Origin: SIG307 sp964609025
GTDB taxonomy: Bacteria > Bacillota > Clostridia > Lachnospirales > Lachnospiraceae
NCBI GenBank assembly: GCA_964609025.1
Contig: CAZSQM010000009.1
Span: 32,447-96,446 of the forward strand
Length of the DNA stretch: 64,000 nt
Direction: 5' to 3'
Part shown: positions 51,501-60,689 of the stretch, piece after piece
How the letters are laid out: every line of letters starts with the position of its first letter
Position numbering within the stretch: position 1 is the stretch's first letter
Made by a program: the position numbers and the translations under genes
The notes under the pieces: generated by a model
The model's database searches: none
What the model was told of the DNA's origin: nothing
Seen by the model: the letters and a program-made list of their open reading frames with translations, nothing else

Positions 51501-52259
51501 CTAATTCCGTTCTATGGTAAGCAGCTCCGGCTCACCGTTTGTAATCAGTACCGTGTTTTCGTAATGCGCCGACGGCGAGCCGTCTGCGGTTACTACCGTC
51601 CAGCCGTCGTCTAACCACCGCACATCAAAATGCCCCATGTTTACCATCGGTTCAATCGCAATGGTCATTCCGGCTTCCAGACGCATTCCCTTCCTACGGG
51701 TACGGAAATTCGGCACCTGTGGGTCCTCGTGAAGTTCCCGGCCGACCCCGTGTCCTACCAGCTCTCTTACCAGAGAATAGCCGAAAGACTCTGCATAGTC
51801 CTGAATTGCCCCTGAAATATCTCCTATACGGTAACCCGGCTTTGCAAATTTGATTCCTTCAAAAAAGGATTGTTTTGTTACCTCAATCAGACGTTTCGCT
51901 TCCGGGCTGATTTCTCCTACGGCAACCGTCCGCGCCGCGTCGGAATGATACCCCTTGTAAATCACTCCTGCGTCAAGACTCACAATATCGCCGTCCCGCA
52001 GGATATGCTTCCTGTTCGGAATTCCATGCACTACCTCATCGTTCACGGACACACATACGGACGCCGGATATCCCTGATAGTTTAAAAAAGAAGGAACACA
52101 TCCGAAATCCCGTATGATTTCATAGCACCGTTTATCAATATCCAGTGTGCTGATTCCCGGCTTTATCATTGCTGCAAGCTCCGTATGCACGATGGACAGG
52201 ATTCTTCCCGACTCGCGCATCAGTTCAATTTCATGTGCCGATTTAATTGATACTGCCAT
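51501..52259 (-). CDS. map: Methionine aminopeptidase, type I
   Basis: 252 residues. The metal ligands of the pita-bread fold are visible: D in VSLDAGVIYKGYHSDAARTV (two aspartates), H in GHGVGRELHEDPQV, E in TIAIEPMV, and a final E near the C-terminus (HYENTVLIT). It removes initiator methionine from nascent chains. It starts 15 bp after adk and ends 18 bp before infA. No N-terminal zinc-finger extension. Confidence 0.97.
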   Translation of the reverse strand: MAVSIKSAHEIELMRESGRILSIVHTELAAMIKPGISTLDIDKRCYEIIRDFGCVPSFLNYQGYPASVCVSVNDEVVHGIPNRKHILRDGDIVSLDAGVIYKGYHSDAARTVAVGEISPEAKRLIEVTKQSFFEGIKFAKPGYRIGDISGAIQDYAESFGYSLVRELVGHGVGRELHEDPQVPNFRTRRKGMRLEAGMTIAIEPMVNMGHFDVRWLDDGWTVVTADGSPSAHYENTVLITNGEPELLTIERN

Positions 52260-52274
52260 AATCCGCCTCTTTCC

Positions 52275-52916
52275 TTACCTTAAAATTGCAAGGATATCAT
52301 CAAATACTTCCTTCATATCTTTCGTGCCGTCTACTTCACGAAGAACTCCCTCGTTTTTATAGTAGTCGATGAGCGGCTGCGTCTGTTCATGGTATACCGT
52401 AAGACGCTTTAATACGGTTTCCGGCTTATCGTCGTCACGAAGCACGAGCTCTGCGCCGCATGTATCACAAATGTTTTCCTTTGCCGGTGCATTATACTTA
52501 ATATGATACGTTGCACCGCAGCCGAGGCAGGCGCGTCTGCCCGACATACGTCTTACGATGGATTCGTCCGGTACATCTACATTGATTGCGAAATCAACCC
52601 GTTCACCGTTTTTTGCAAGAGCCGCAGTCAGCGCCTCTGCCTGCGGAATCGTCCGCGGAAACCCGTCCAGCACATAGCCGTTTGCACAATCCGGATTCTT
52701 GAAACGGTCCATAATAAGCTCCAGCGTTAAGGAATCCGGGACTAACATTCCCTGATCCATATACTCCTTTGCTCTTTTTCCGAGCTCCGTATTTTCCTTA
52801 ATATTGGCACGGAAAATATCTCCGGTAGAAATGTGCGGAACCGAAAACTCCTTCGCAATCTGCTTTGCCTGCGTTCCTTTTCCGGCTCCCGGTGCACCTA
52901 ACATAATAATCTTCAT
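52275..52916 (-). CDS. adk: Adenylate kinase
   Basis: 213 residues. P-loop GAPGAGKGTQ at 7-16, NMP-binding DGFPRT near 83 and the long LID form with zinc cysteines (C-x2-C in CLGCGATYH; C-x2-C in CDTCGAEL), typical of Gram-positive enzymes. It interconverts ATP+AMP and 2 ADP. The ATG at 52916 follows GGAGGGCGCAGGA; a frame open further upstream lacks a site. Between secY and map, as in other Firmicutes. Confidence 0.97.
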   Translation of the reverse strand: MKIIMLGAPGAGKGTQAKQIAKEFSVPHISTGDIFRANIKENTELGKRAKEYMDQGMLVPDSLTLELIMDRFKNPDCANGYVLDGFPRTIPQAEALTAALAKNGERVDFAINVDVPDESIVRRMSGRRACLGCGATYHIKYNAPAKENICDTCGAELVLRDDDKPETVLKRLTVYHEQTQPLIDYYKNEGVLREVDGTKDMKEVFDDILAILR

Positions 52917-52992
52917 TCCTGCGCCCTCCATTTCCTGTTTTAGAATCCAACATAGGGTGGAACAAAGCAGTCCCACCCTACAAAGAGTTTGA

Positions 52993-54321
52993 TTAGTCGT
53001 TTAAGAATCCCTTGTACTGGCGAACCAACAGCTGGGAATCAATCTGCTTAATGGTTTCGAGGATAACACCAACAATAATGATGATGGATGTACCACCGAA
53101 GCTTACCCGTGCCTGGAATACACCGGAAAATACAATCGGTATCAGGCTGACAATGGTAAGTGCAACCGCACCGACAAAAATGATGTAGTTCAGCACCTTT
53201 GTTAAGTATTCGGTCGTCGGTCTGCCCGGACGAATACCCGGAATGAAGCCGCCCTGCTTCTTCATATTGTTCGCAACTTCCATCGGATTAAACGTAATGG
53301 AAGTATAGAAATATGCGAATATGATAAGCAATGCGACATAAATGGCAGCTCCGAGCGTATACTTAAACTCACCCCAGCTTGTCGTATTAAACCAATACTG
53401 CTGGCTAAGCACACGTGCTACCTTCGGCCAGAAATGTGCTCTCTCCGGCTGGATACCCATGAAAGAAAGGATAATTACCGGAGTGCTCATCAGGGAGCTT
53501 GCGAAGATAACCGGGATAACGCCGGCGGTGTTTACCTTTAACGGAATAAAGGAACCTTGTCCGCCAACCATCTTTCTTCCCTGTATCTTCTTCGCATACT
53601 GCACCGGAATCTTTCTCTGTGCATCCTGCAACAAAACAACAAGTACCACCAGACCAATCACAATCACTGCAATGCCAATCACCCCGAGCACCTTATTAAC
53701 AACCGCTGTCGGATTAAGGACAAACTTCTTAATAAGGTTGGAGAAGTCGTTCGGGAGCGTTGCAACAATGTTAATTAAAAGGATAATGGAAATACCGTTA
53801 CCGACGCCCTTTTCCGTAATACGCTCGCCTAACCACATTAAGAATGCACTACCTGCGGTAAAGGAAGCCGTAATCACTGCGATATTTACGAAGGACAATC
53901 CGCCCTCCAGAACGTTGGAATTACCAAAGCCAATCGTAAGAGCGACAGACTCTATCACGGCAAGAGCAATGGTAAGGTAACGGGACCACTCGGCAATCTT
54001 CTTTCTTCCTGTTTCGCCGTCTTTTTGCAGCTCTTCCAGCTTAGGGAATACAATTGTCAGAAGCTGCATAATAATTGAGGAAGTAATATACGGGGAAATG
54101 TTCAGTGCAAAAATGGACATCTGTGAAAAGGATCCACCGGTTAAGGTATCTAAAAATCCGAGTCCTTCCTTCTGCGCCATCCAAAACTGGAAGTAAGTGC
54201 GGTCAATGCCAGGAACCGGAAGGGCACATCCGATTCTGACAATCAGCAGTGCCAGAAGCGTGTACAAAAGTCTGCTTCGGATATCTTTTACCTTCAATGC
54301 ATTCTTGACTGTTTCAAACAT
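52993..54321 (-). CDS. secY: Preprotein translocase subunit SecY
   Basis: 442 residues with ten membrane segments. It forms the protein-conducting channel with SecE and SecG. Signature stretches: LPVPGIDRTYFQFW near the N-terminus, GGSFSQMSIFALNISPYITS and the C-terminal GTSIIIIVGVILETIKQIDS. Its start overlaps the rplO stop by 1 nt (TAATG type). Confidence 0.98.
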   Translation of the reverse strand: MFETVKNALKVKDIRSRLLYTLLALLIVRIGCALPVPGIDRTYFQFWMAQKEGLGFLDTLTGGSFSQMSIFALNISPYITSSIIMQLLTIVFPKLEELQKDGETGRKKIAEWSRYLTIALAVIESVALTIGFGNSNVLEGGLSFVNIAVITASFTAGSAFLMWLGERITEKGVGNGISIILLINIVATLPNDFSNLIKKFVLNPTAVVNKVLGVIGIAVIVIGLVVLVVLLQDAQRKIPVQYAKKIQGRKMVGGQGSFIPLKVNTAGVIPVIFASSLMSTPVIILSFMGIQPERAHFWPKVARVLSQQYWFNTTSWGEFKYTLGAAIYVALLIIFAYFYTSITFNPMEVANNMKKQGGFIPGIRPGRPTTEYLTKVLNYIIFVGAVALTIVSLIPIVFSGVFQARVSFGGTSIIIIVGVILETIKQIDSQLLVRQYKGFLND

Positions 54322-54761
54322 TATACCACCTCTGCTTTTCCACCAAGTGCCTGAATCTTCTCAACCGCACTCGCGCTGAATGCGTTTACCTTGACATCAA
54401 GCTTTTTGGTAAGTTCACCGTTTCCAAGAATCTTTACACCGTCCTTCGGATTGCTTACCAAACCGATTTCCATCAAAGACTCAACGGTTACCTCTGCTCC
54501 ATCCTCAAATCTATTTAACATACTTACATTAATCGTTACGATTTCCTGCGTGTTTCTGTTATGGAAACCTCTCTTCGGAAGTCTGCGGTACAACGGCATC
54601 TGACCACCTTCGAAACCGATTCTCGGTGCGCCGGAACGAGCCTTCTGACCCTTATGACCTTTACCAGCCGTCTTTCCGTTTCCCGAACCGTGACCACGTC
54701 CGCGTCTGAAATTTCCGCTCTGCTTAGAACCATCTGCCGGTCTTAATTCTGATAAATTCAT
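54321..54761 (-). CDS. rplO: 50S ribosomal protein L15
   Basis: 146 residues. The N-terminal glycine-rich RRGRGHGSGNGKTAGKGHKG and GFEGGQMPLYRRLPKRGF identify the family. A late 50S assembly protein. Within the spc run, 24 bp after rpmD and touching secY. Confidence 0.98.
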   Translation of the reverse strand: MNLSELRPADGSKQSGNFRRGRGHGSGNGKTAGKGHKGQKARSGAPRIGFEGGQMPLYRRLPKRGFHNRNTQEIVTINVSMLNRFEDGAEVTVESLMEIGLVSNPKDGVKILGNGELTKKLDVKVNAFSASAVEKIQALGGKAEVV

Positions 54762-54785
54762 CGTGTTACACCTCCTTGCAAAAAT

Positions 54786-54968
54786 TTAAATTTCTTCCAC
54801 CTTTACTAAATGTCTAACCTGCTGAAGCATACCCTTGGTTGCATCGTTGTTAGGCATTTCAACGGACTTGCCGATTTTCTTTAAGCCCAATGCTTCTACC
54901 GTTGCCTTATGCTTCGGAATCGCACCGATTGTAGACTTAACCAAAGTAATCTTTAATTTATCTGCCAC
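54786..54968 (-). CDS. rpmD: 50S ribosomal protein L30 (GTG start)
   Basis: 60 residues: MADKLKITLVKSTIGAIPKH, then a typical ferredoxin-like L30 fold ending VRHLVKVEEI. I place the start at the GTG 54968, 8 nt after GGAGG; an upstream GTG lies inside the ribosome binding site. Confidence 0.96.
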   Translation of the reverse strand: MADKLKITLVKSTIGAIPKHKATVEALGLKKIGKSVEMPNNDATKGMLQQVRHLVKVEEI

Positions 54969-54999
54969 TTTAAACACCTCCGTGAAATATAGTTACGTC

Positions 55000-55503
55000 T
55001 TACAGCTGATCTACGGAAAGTCCGCGGAGTGCTGCTACCTGCTCCGGAGTCTTTAACTGGCTTAATCCGTTGATCGTTGCAAGAACAACGTTCTGCTTAT
55101 TGTTTGAACCAAGGGACTTAGTACGAATATTCTTAAATCCTGCAAGTTCAAGTACGTTACGAGCCGGACCGCCTGCGATGATACCGGTACCTTCCGGGCT
55201 ACGCTTTAAGAGAACCTGTGCGCTGCCGAACTTACCTAAGAAATCGTGCGGTACGGAACCGTTTTCATCAAGCGGAAGCTCGATTAAATTCTTCATGGCA
55301 TCTTCCTTACCCTTGCGGATTGCTTCCGGAATTTCTGCTGCCTTACCAAGACCGGCGCCAACATGACCGTTCTTATCGCCTACAACAACAAGTGCGGCAA
55401 AACGGAAGTTACGACCACCTTTTACAACCTTGGTAACACGCTTGATGCTTACTACTTTATCTTCTAATTCCAAATTGCTGGCATCAACGATTGTACGTTT
55501 CAT
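55000..55503 (-). CDS. rpsE: 30S ribosomal protein S5
   Basis: 167 residues. GGRNFRFAALVVVGDKNGHV (double-stranded RNA-binding domain) and GTGIIAGGPARNVLELAG mark the family. It acts in decoding accuracy on the 30S subunit. Between rplR (14 bp) and rpmD. Confidence 0.98.
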   Translation of the reverse strand: MKRTIVDASNLELEDKVVSIKRVTKVVKGGRNFRFAALVVVGDKNGHVGAGLGKAAEIPEAIRKGKEDAMKNLIELPLDENGSVPHDFLGKFGSAQVLLKRSPEGTGIIAGGPARNVLELAGFKNIRTKSLGSNNKQNVVLATINGLSQLKTPEQVAALRGLSVDQL

Positions 55504-55517
55504 GTTTTCCCTCCTGA

Positions 55518-55886
55518 TTAGAATTCTAAGCCGGCTTCTCTTGCTGCCTCAGCAAGTGCCTTAACCTTGCCCTGATATACGAAACCGCCGCGGTCGTAAA
55601 CAACCGTTGTGATTCCCTTTTCAAGTGCCTTCTTTGCAATAACGGTTCCGAGCTTTGCTGCTGCCGCAACATCATTCGTCTTCTCAAGCTCAGCCTTAAC
55701 ATCCTTATCTAAGGTGGAAGCTGCTACCAGAGTGTTACCTACCGTATCATCAATAATCTGCGCATACATATGATTATTGCTTCTGAACACTGCCAAACGC
55801 GGTCTTTCTGCGGTACCGGAGAAACGGTTGCGAATCTTCATATGCTTTTTTACGCGAACTTTAGATCTGGACTCTTTGTTAACCAT
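55518..55886 (-). CDS. rplR: 50S ribosomal protein L18
   Basis: 122 residues. RPRLAVFRSNNHMYAQIIDD and the C-terminal YDRGGFVYQGKVKALAEAAR are the 5S rRNA-binding hallmarks. 18 bp after rplF. Confidence 0.98.
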   Translation of the reverse strand: MVNKESRSKVRVKKHMKIRNRFSGTAERPRLAVFRSNNHMYAQIIDDTVGNTLVAASTLDKDVKAELEKTNDVAAAAKLGTVIAKKALEKGITTVVYDRGGFVYQGKVKALAEAAREAGLEF

Positions 55887-55904
55887 ATTCTTTCATTCCT
55901 CCTT

Positions 55905-56447
55905 TTACTTCTTACCGGTCTTACCGACTTTACGTCTGATGGTTTCATCAGCGTACTTGATACCCTTGCCCTTATACGGCTCCGGTCTTCTCTTATCTCT
56001 GATTTCGGCTGCGTACTGACCGACTTTCTCTTTATCGATACCCTTAACGGTAATCTTGTTCTGACCGTCGAGAACGGTTTCAACACCTTCCGGATCTACC
56101 ATAACTACCGGATGAGAATAGCCGAGCGTCAAGGTAAGCTCCTTGCCGGACTTTGCTGCTCTGTAACCAACACCGTTGACTTCAAGCACCTTCTCATAGC
56201 CGTTCGTTACACCGACTACCATGTTGTTGATGAGTGTTCTCGTAAGACCGTGAAGAGAACGCATTCTCTTTAAATCGTTCGGTCTGTTTACTACAACTTC
56301 AGAACCCTCTACCTTGATTTCCATTTCTGCCGGTAACACTCTTTCAAGCGTACCCTTCGGTCCCTTTACGGTAACCTTGTTATTTTCTGCCACTGTGACA
56401 GTTACACCTGCCGGAATGGCGATTGGCATTCTACCTATACGTGACAT
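55905..56447 (-). CDS. rplF: 50S ribosomal protein L6
   Basis: 180 residues. It starts MSRIGRMPIAIPAGVTV at ATG 56447 (after TAGGAGG) and ends with the family GPEPYKGKGIKY-like motif RRPEPYKGKGIKYADE. Located at the base of the L7/L12 stalk. The 152-bp spacer before it, after rpsH, is longer than its neighbours but holds no gene. Confidence 0.98.
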   Translation of the reverse strand: MSRIGRMPIAIPAGVTVTVAENNKVTVKGPKGTLERVLPAEMEIKVEGSEVVVNRPNDLKRMRSLHGLTRTLINNMVVGVTNGYEKVLEVNGVGYRAAKSGKELTLTLGYSHPVVMVDPEGVETVLDGQNKITVKGIDKEKVGQYAAEIRDKRRPEPYKGKGIKYADETIRRKVGKTGKK

Positions 56448-56599
56448 GCCCGTACCTCCTAAATTTTGAATATGAAGAGCGGTGAAGAATTTCACACACC
56501 CCCTGGCTTTCTTAAGCCTCCTTAGAAAAGAGTATCCGCATCACCTCATACTCTTAAGAGTACCTGTTCTGACAGACTTCTTCTCCATGCTTCGGTTTA

Positions 56600-57001
56600 T
56601 TACCAAACAAACGCTAATACTTCTCCGCCAACATTCTGGTTTCTTGCATCCTTATCGGTAAGCACGCCCTTGTTGGTGGAAATAATGGCAATACCCAGAC
56701 CGCCGAGTACCTTCGGAAGCTCCTCCGCGTTTGCGTATACACGCAGACCCGGCTTGGAAATTCTCTTAAGACCGGAGATAACCTTTTCGTTCTTATCCTT
56801 GCCATACTTTAACGTAATGTGGATCGTCTTGAAAGAACCAACCTCTTCCACATCATAAGCCTTAATATAACCTTCCTTTAACAGGATTTCTGCGATTGCA
56901 ATCTTCATCTTAGATGCAGGTACATCTACAACATCATGTTTCGCAGTATTTGCATTACGGATTCTTGTAAGCATATCTGCAATCGGATCGCTCATTGTCA
57001 T
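56600..57001 (-). CDS. rpsH: 30S ribosomal protein S8
   Basis: 133 residues, DPIADMLTRIRNANTAKHDV at the N-terminus and GIAIISTNKGVLTDKDARNQ near the C-terminus. A central-domain 16S binder and, in some bacteria, the spc autoregulator. The ATG at 57001 is 8 nt after GGAGG. Confidence 0.98.
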   Translation of the reverse strand: MTMSDPIADMLTRIRNANTAKHDVVDVPASKMKIAIAEILLKEGYIKAYDVEEVGSFKTIHITLKYGKDKNEKVISGLKRISKPGLRVYANAEELPKVLGGLGIAIISTNKGVLTDKDARNQNVGGEVLAFVW

Positions 57002-57033
57002 TTGGATTTCCTCCTTCTAAAAATATTTCGGAC

Positions 57034-57219
57034 TTACCAGGATGCCTTCTTCACACCCGGTATCTGACCCTTATAAGCTAATTCACGGAAGCAGATTCTG
57101 CAGATTCCGTATTTTCTTAAGTAAGCATGCGGACGGCCGCAAATTTTACAACGATTGTACTCCTGAGTGGAGAACTTTGCCGGACGCTTCTGCTTTAACT
57201 TCATCGAAGTCTTTGCCAT
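57034..57219 (-). CDS. rpsN: 30S ribosomal protein S14, zinc-binding type Z
   Basis: 61 residues, the short form. Zinc cysteines at CKICGRPHAYLRKYGICRIC (two CXXC pairs), so it is the C-plus, type Z paralogue. 15 bp after rplE. Confidence 0.97.
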   Translation of the reverse strand: MAKTSMKLKQKRPAKFSTQEYNRCKICGRPHAYLRKYGICRICFRELAYKGQIPGVKKASW

Positions 57220-57234
57220 GGAATTTCCTCCTTA

Positions 57235-57774
57235 CTATTTGCTAAACGGCATACCAAATTGGGTTAACAGTTCTCTTGCTTCCTCGTCGGTCTGAGCGGT
57301 CGTTACGAAGATAACGTCCATACCTCTTACCTTGTCAACCTTATCGTATTCGATTTCCGGGAAGATTAACTGCTCCTTGATACCAAGTGCGTAGTTACCT
57401 CTGCCGTCGAATGCGTTCGGATTCACACCACGGAAGTCACGCACACGCGGAAGCGCCAGGCTGATCAGACGATCAGCAAACTCATACATCTTGTCACCGC
57501 GTAAGGTTACCTTACAACCGATTGCAAGACCTTCTCTGATCTTGAAGTTAGCGACAGACTTCTTTGCCTTCGTAACAACCGGCTTCTGACCTGCGATGAT
57601 TTCCATATCTCTGACTGCGGACTCTAAAGCCTTTGCGTTATCCTTTGCCTCGCCGACACCCATGTTGATAACGATTTTGTCTAACTTCGGAACCTGCATT
57701 ACGTTTTTATAACCGAACTTCTTCTGCATCGCTGCAACGATTTCGGTATTATACTTTTCCTTTAATCTAGTCAA
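57235..57774 (-). CDS. rplE: 50S ribosomal protein L5 (TTG start)
   Basis: 179 residues. FGYKNVMQVPKLDKIVINMG and LRGDKMYEFADRLISLALPR identify it; it binds 5S rRNA. The start is a TTG at 57774, 9 nt after GGAGG; no ATG in frame precedes the family N-terminus. Confidence 0.97.
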   Translation of the reverse strand: MTRLKEKYNTEIVAAMQKKFGYKNVMQVPKLDKIVINMGVGEAKDNAKALESAVRDMEIIAGQKPVVTKAKKSVANFKIREGLAIGCKVTLRGDKMYEFADRLISLALPRVRDFRGVNPNAFDGRGNYALGIKEQLIFPEIEYDKVDKVRGMDVIFVTTAQTDEEARELLTQFGMPFSK

Positions 57775-57798
57775 CTTTGTGAACCTCCTCTCTCAGAA

Positions 57799-58116
57799 TT
57801 AGTCGATTACATCACCGGTAGACTTTGCGACGCGAACCTTCTTCGGTCCCTTCTTGCCCTCTACTGTGGTGAAACCGATTCTTGTGGTCTTACCCTTGTG
57901 AACGTACATAACGTTGGATGCGTCAAGCGCTGCTTCCTTCGTAATGATACCGCCCTGCGGGTTTGCCTGAGATGCCTTCGTGTGCTTCGTCACGGTGTTG
58001 ACACCTTCCACAGTTACCTTACCGTCGGCAACGGAAAGAACCTTTCCTTCCTTGCCCTTATCCTTACCGGCGATTACTCTGACGGTATCGCCCTTCTTAA
58101 TCTTTAATGTTGCCAT
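57799..58116 (-). CDS. rplX: 50S ribosomal protein L24
   Basis: 105 residues. A KOW motif is at KKGDTVRVIAGKDKGKEGKV (7-26), and the C-terminus shows TRIGFTTVEGKKGPKKVRVA. An assembly initiator of the 50S subunit, 14 bp after rplN. Confidence 0.98.
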   Translation of the reverse strand: MATLKIKKGDTVRVIAGKDKGKEGKVLSVADGKVTVEGVNTVTKHTKASQANPQGGIITKEAALDASNVMYVHKGKTTRIGFTTVEGKKGPKKVRVAKSTGDVID

Positions 58117-58130
58117 CTTATGAGCACCTC

Positions 58131-58499
58131 CTATAATACTTCCGGAGCCAGGGAAACAATCTTCATGAACTGCTTCTCTCTGAGTTCTCTTGCTACCGGT
58201 CCGAAAATACGGGTTCCTCTCGGGTTCTTGTCTTCCTTGATGATAACTGCTGCATTCTCATCGAAACGGATGTAAGAACCGTCCTTACGGCGTGCGCCCT
58301 TTACAGAACGAACAACAACCGCTTTCACTACATCGCCCTTCTTTACAACTCCGCCCGGCGTTGCATCTTTAACGGAAGCGACGATTACATCACCAATGTT
58401 CGCATATCTTCTGGTTGAACCGCCCATTACACGAATGCAAAGTAATTCCTTCGCACCGGTATTGTCAGCAACCTTAAGTCTGGTTTCCTGCTGTACCAT
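58131..58499 (-). CDS. rplN: 50S ribosomal protein L14
   Basis: 122 residues, VQQETRLKVADNTGAKELLC at the N-terminus and the conserved RIFGPVARELREKQFMKIVS near the C-terminus. It forms an intersubunit bridge. 36 bp after rpsQ. Confidence 0.98.
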   Translation of the reverse strand: MVQQETRLKVADNTGAKELLCIRVMGGSTRRYANIGDVIVASVKDATPGGVVKKGDVVKAVVVRSVKGARRKDGSYIRFDENAAVIIKEDKNPRGTRIFGPVARELREKQFMKIVSLAPEVL

Positions 58500-58535
58500 G
58501 GTACAATCTCCTTTCAGCTATTCCTTGAAAACAAC

Positions 58536-58790
58536 TTATTTTGCCTTTTCCACAATTTCAACAAGGCGCCATCTCTTATCCTTGGATAACGGTCTTGTTT
58601 CCATAACCTTAACTCTGTCACCGATGCGGCACTCGTTGTTCTCGTCATGAGCCTTTAACTTGTAAGTTCTCTTAACGATTTTGTTATAAAGCGGGTGCTT
58701 TACGTTATCTACTACTGCTACAACGATTGTCTTATCCATCTTGTCGCTTACGACCTTACCGGTACGCGTCTTTCTCAGATTTCTTTCCAC
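58536..58790 (-). CDS. rpsQ: 30S ribosomal protein S17
   Basis: 84 residues, an OB-fold. RKTRTGKVVSDKMDKTIVVA and CRIGDRVKVMETRPLSKDKR are diagnostic. 37 bp after rpmC. Confidence 0.98.
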   Translation of the reverse strand: MERNLRKTRTGKVVSDKMDKTIVVAVVDNVKHPLYNKIVKRTYKLKAHDENNECRIGDRVKVMETRPLSKDKRWRLVEIVEKAK

Positions 58791-58827
58791 GACGGTTACT
58801 CCTTTCCGAAGTTACTATTGATAGGAA

Positions 58828-59028
58828 CTAATTTGCCTTTGCAGAAATCACGGTCTGAATTCTGGCAATGTTCTTTCTTACTTCTTTAATTCTGCTTGTG
58901 TTATCCAGCTGGTTCGTTGCGTTCTGGAATCTTAAGTTGAACAGCTCCTTCTTTGCGGAAACTAATTCTTCATTCAGCTCTACAACGGACTTAGCCATTA
59001 AATCCTGCACATACTTACTGGTTTTCAC
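58828..59028 (-). CDS. rpmC: 50S ribosomal protein L29 (GTG start)
   Basis: 66 residues, two helices: VVELNEELVSAKKELFNLRF and ASKAN-type end. The start is placed at the GTG 59028, 8 nt after GGGAGG; another GTG 9 nt upstream sits inside that site. It overlaps the end of rplP by 14 nt and lies near the exit tunnel. Confidence 0.96.
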   Translation of the reverse strand: MKTSKYVQDLMAKSVVELNEELVSAKKELFNLRFQNATNQLDNTSRIKEVRKNIARIQTVISAKAN

Positions 59029-59455
59029 GGTCCGCACCTCCCTCTAAATCTGCGCGAGAAACGATTTTGCACTTAACCGGAAGCTTATGGGTTGCAAGAC
59101 GAAGTGCTTCTCTGGCAACTTCTTCAGCCACGCCCGAAATCTCAAACATCACGCGTCCCGGCTTAACAACTGCTACCCAGTACTCTGTCGAGCCCTTACC
59201 GGAACCCATTCGAGTTTCTGCCGGCTTTGCCGTTACCGGCTTATCCGGGAAAATCTTAATCCAAACCTTACCGCCACGCTTAATATAACGCGTCATTGCG
59301 ATACGGGCTGCCTCAATCTGATTGGACTTAATCCAAGCAGGCTCCATTGCTACGATACCATAATCGCCGTAAGAAATGGTGTTACCTCTCATTGCCTTAC
59401 CAGTCATAGTTCCGCGGAACTGCTTACGACGCTTTACTCTCTTTGGCATTAACAT
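59015..59455 (-). CDS. rplP: 50S ribosomal protein L16
   Basis: 146 residues, MLMPKRVKRRKQFRGTMTGK at the N-terminus. GSGKGSTEYWVAVVKPGRVM is the conserved core near the A-site tRNA elbow. The ATG shares one base with the rpsC stop (TAATG), so translation is coupled. Confidence 0.98.
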   Translation of the reverse strand: MLMPKRVKRRKQFRGTMTGKAMRGNTISYGDYGIVAMEPAWIKSNQIEAARIAMTRYIKRGGKVWIKIFPDKPVTAKPAETRMGSGKGSTEYWVAVVKPGRVMFEISGVAEEVAREALRLATHKLPVKCKIVSRADLEGGADRENQ

Positions 59456-60117
59456 TATTTATCGCTCCCTTCCTTGTTGGCTGCCTTCACCGGAAGAACT
59501 TCACCGTGATAAATCCAGGTCTTAATACCAACCTTACCGTAGGTGGTATTTGCTTCTGCGAAACCGTAATCAATATCTGCTCTCAGTGTCTGAAGCGGAA
59601 CGGTTCCTTCTGTGTAAAACTCAGAACGTGCGATATCTGCACCGCCAAGACGTCCGGAAGCCATGGTCTTAATACCCTTTGCACCGGCCTTCATGGTTCT
59701 TGACATGGTGGACTTCATTGCTCTACGGAAAGATACACGGTTCTCAAGCTGCTGTGCAATGTTCTCTGCAACAAGCTGTGCATTGATATCCGGTCTCTTG
59801 ATTTCCTTGATCTCAAGGTTTACCTTCTTGCCGGTAACCTTTGCCACTTCGTCCTTCAGCTTATCAATCTCAGCACCTGCCTTGCCGATAACAACGCCCG
59901 GCTTTGCGGTAGAAATAATAACCTTGACCTGATCAGCGCCTCTTCTCTCGATCTCAATCTTTGCGATTCCGGCACTGTATAACTTCTTCTTCAGAAACTT
60001 TCTGATGTTGTAATCTTCTACTAAGTTATCGGCAAAATCAGCCTCAGCATACCACTTGGAATCCCAGTCACTGATAACGCCGACTCTTAAACCGTGAGGA
60101 TTAACCTTCTGTCCCAT
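59455..60117 (-). CDS. rpsC: 30S ribosomal protein S3
   Basis: 220 residues, N-terminal KH domain (VIISTAKPGVVIGKAGAEID with GxxG) and a C-terminal S3 domain (GRLGGADIARSEFYTEGTVP). Forms part of the mRNA entry channel. 21 bp after rplV. Confidence 0.98.
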   Translation of the reverse strand: MGQKVNPHGLRVGVISDWDSKWYAEADFADNLVEDYNIRKFLKKKLYSAGIAKIEIERRGADQVKVIISTAKPGVVIGKAGAEIDKLKDEVAKVTGKKVNLEIKEIKRPDINAQLVAENIAQQLENRVSFRRAMKSTMSRTMKAGAKGIKTMASGRLGGADIARSEFYTEGTVPLQTLRADIDYGFAEANTTYGKVGIKTWIYHGEVLPVKAANKEGSDK

Positions 60118-60138
60118 GATTCTTCTCCTTTCTTAGAA

Positions 60139-60528
60139 CTATCTCTCATCAAGCACGATGGTGATGTGACTTAATCTCTTTAAGATACGATAAGCTCTGC
60201 CCTGTGCTCTCGGTCTGACTCTCTTCATCGTCGGGGCGCAGTTTGCATAGCACTCAGCGATATACAGCTTGGAAACGTCCATACCGTTGTTGTTCTCTGC
60301 GTTTGCAATTGCCGACTTGAGTAATTTCTCTATTAAAGTTGAAGCGTATCTCGGATTGTATGCTAAAATACCGAGTGCTGTCTGTACATCCTTGCCTCTG
60401 ATTGCGTCGAGAACGAAGCAAGCCTTCTGAACGGAAACTCTTGCATAAGATAACTTTGCAGACGGTCTTTTATCTCTGTTCTGCTCGTTTCTCTCTCTCT
60501 TAATCTGGGATCTATGTCCTTTTGCCAT
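60139..60528 (-). CDS. rplV: 50S ribosomal protein L22
   Basis: 129 residues. AKLSYARVSVQKACFVLDAI and CAPTMKRVRPRAQGRAYRIL are diagnostic; the latter hairpin lines the exit tunnel. The 161-bp spacer before it (after rpsS) is unusually long and holds three hairpins. Confidence 0.98.
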   Translation of the reverse strand: MAKGHRSQIKRERNEQNRDKRPSAKLSYARVSVQKACFVLDAIRGKDVQTALGILAYNPRYASTLIEKLLKSAIANAENNNGMDVSKLYIAECYANCAPTMKRVRPRAQGRAYRILKRLSHITIVLDER

Positions 60529-60551
60529 GGATGTGACCTCCTTTCAAATAT

Positions 60552-60636
60552 TAGCGGCTCTCCGCTATTGTTCTTCCGCCCGTGTCCTGCCGGGCATTCT
60601 GGTTTCGTAAACGGGCGCCGATGCGGCGCACCGTTT
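60552..60636 (-). repeat. Three hairpins in the rpsS-rplV spacer
   Basis: On the minus strand: AAACGGTGCGCCG/CGGCGCCCGTTT (60609-60636), GCCCGGCAGGACACGGGC (60578-60595) and TAGCGGAGAGCCGCTA (60552-60567). None is followed by a T-tract, so they are not ordinary terminators. Confidence 0.6.
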
Positions 60637-60689
60637 ATTTGGCATAATCGCCTTCTGCCGAAGCCGAAAAATTTCTTTGATGCAAAAGA

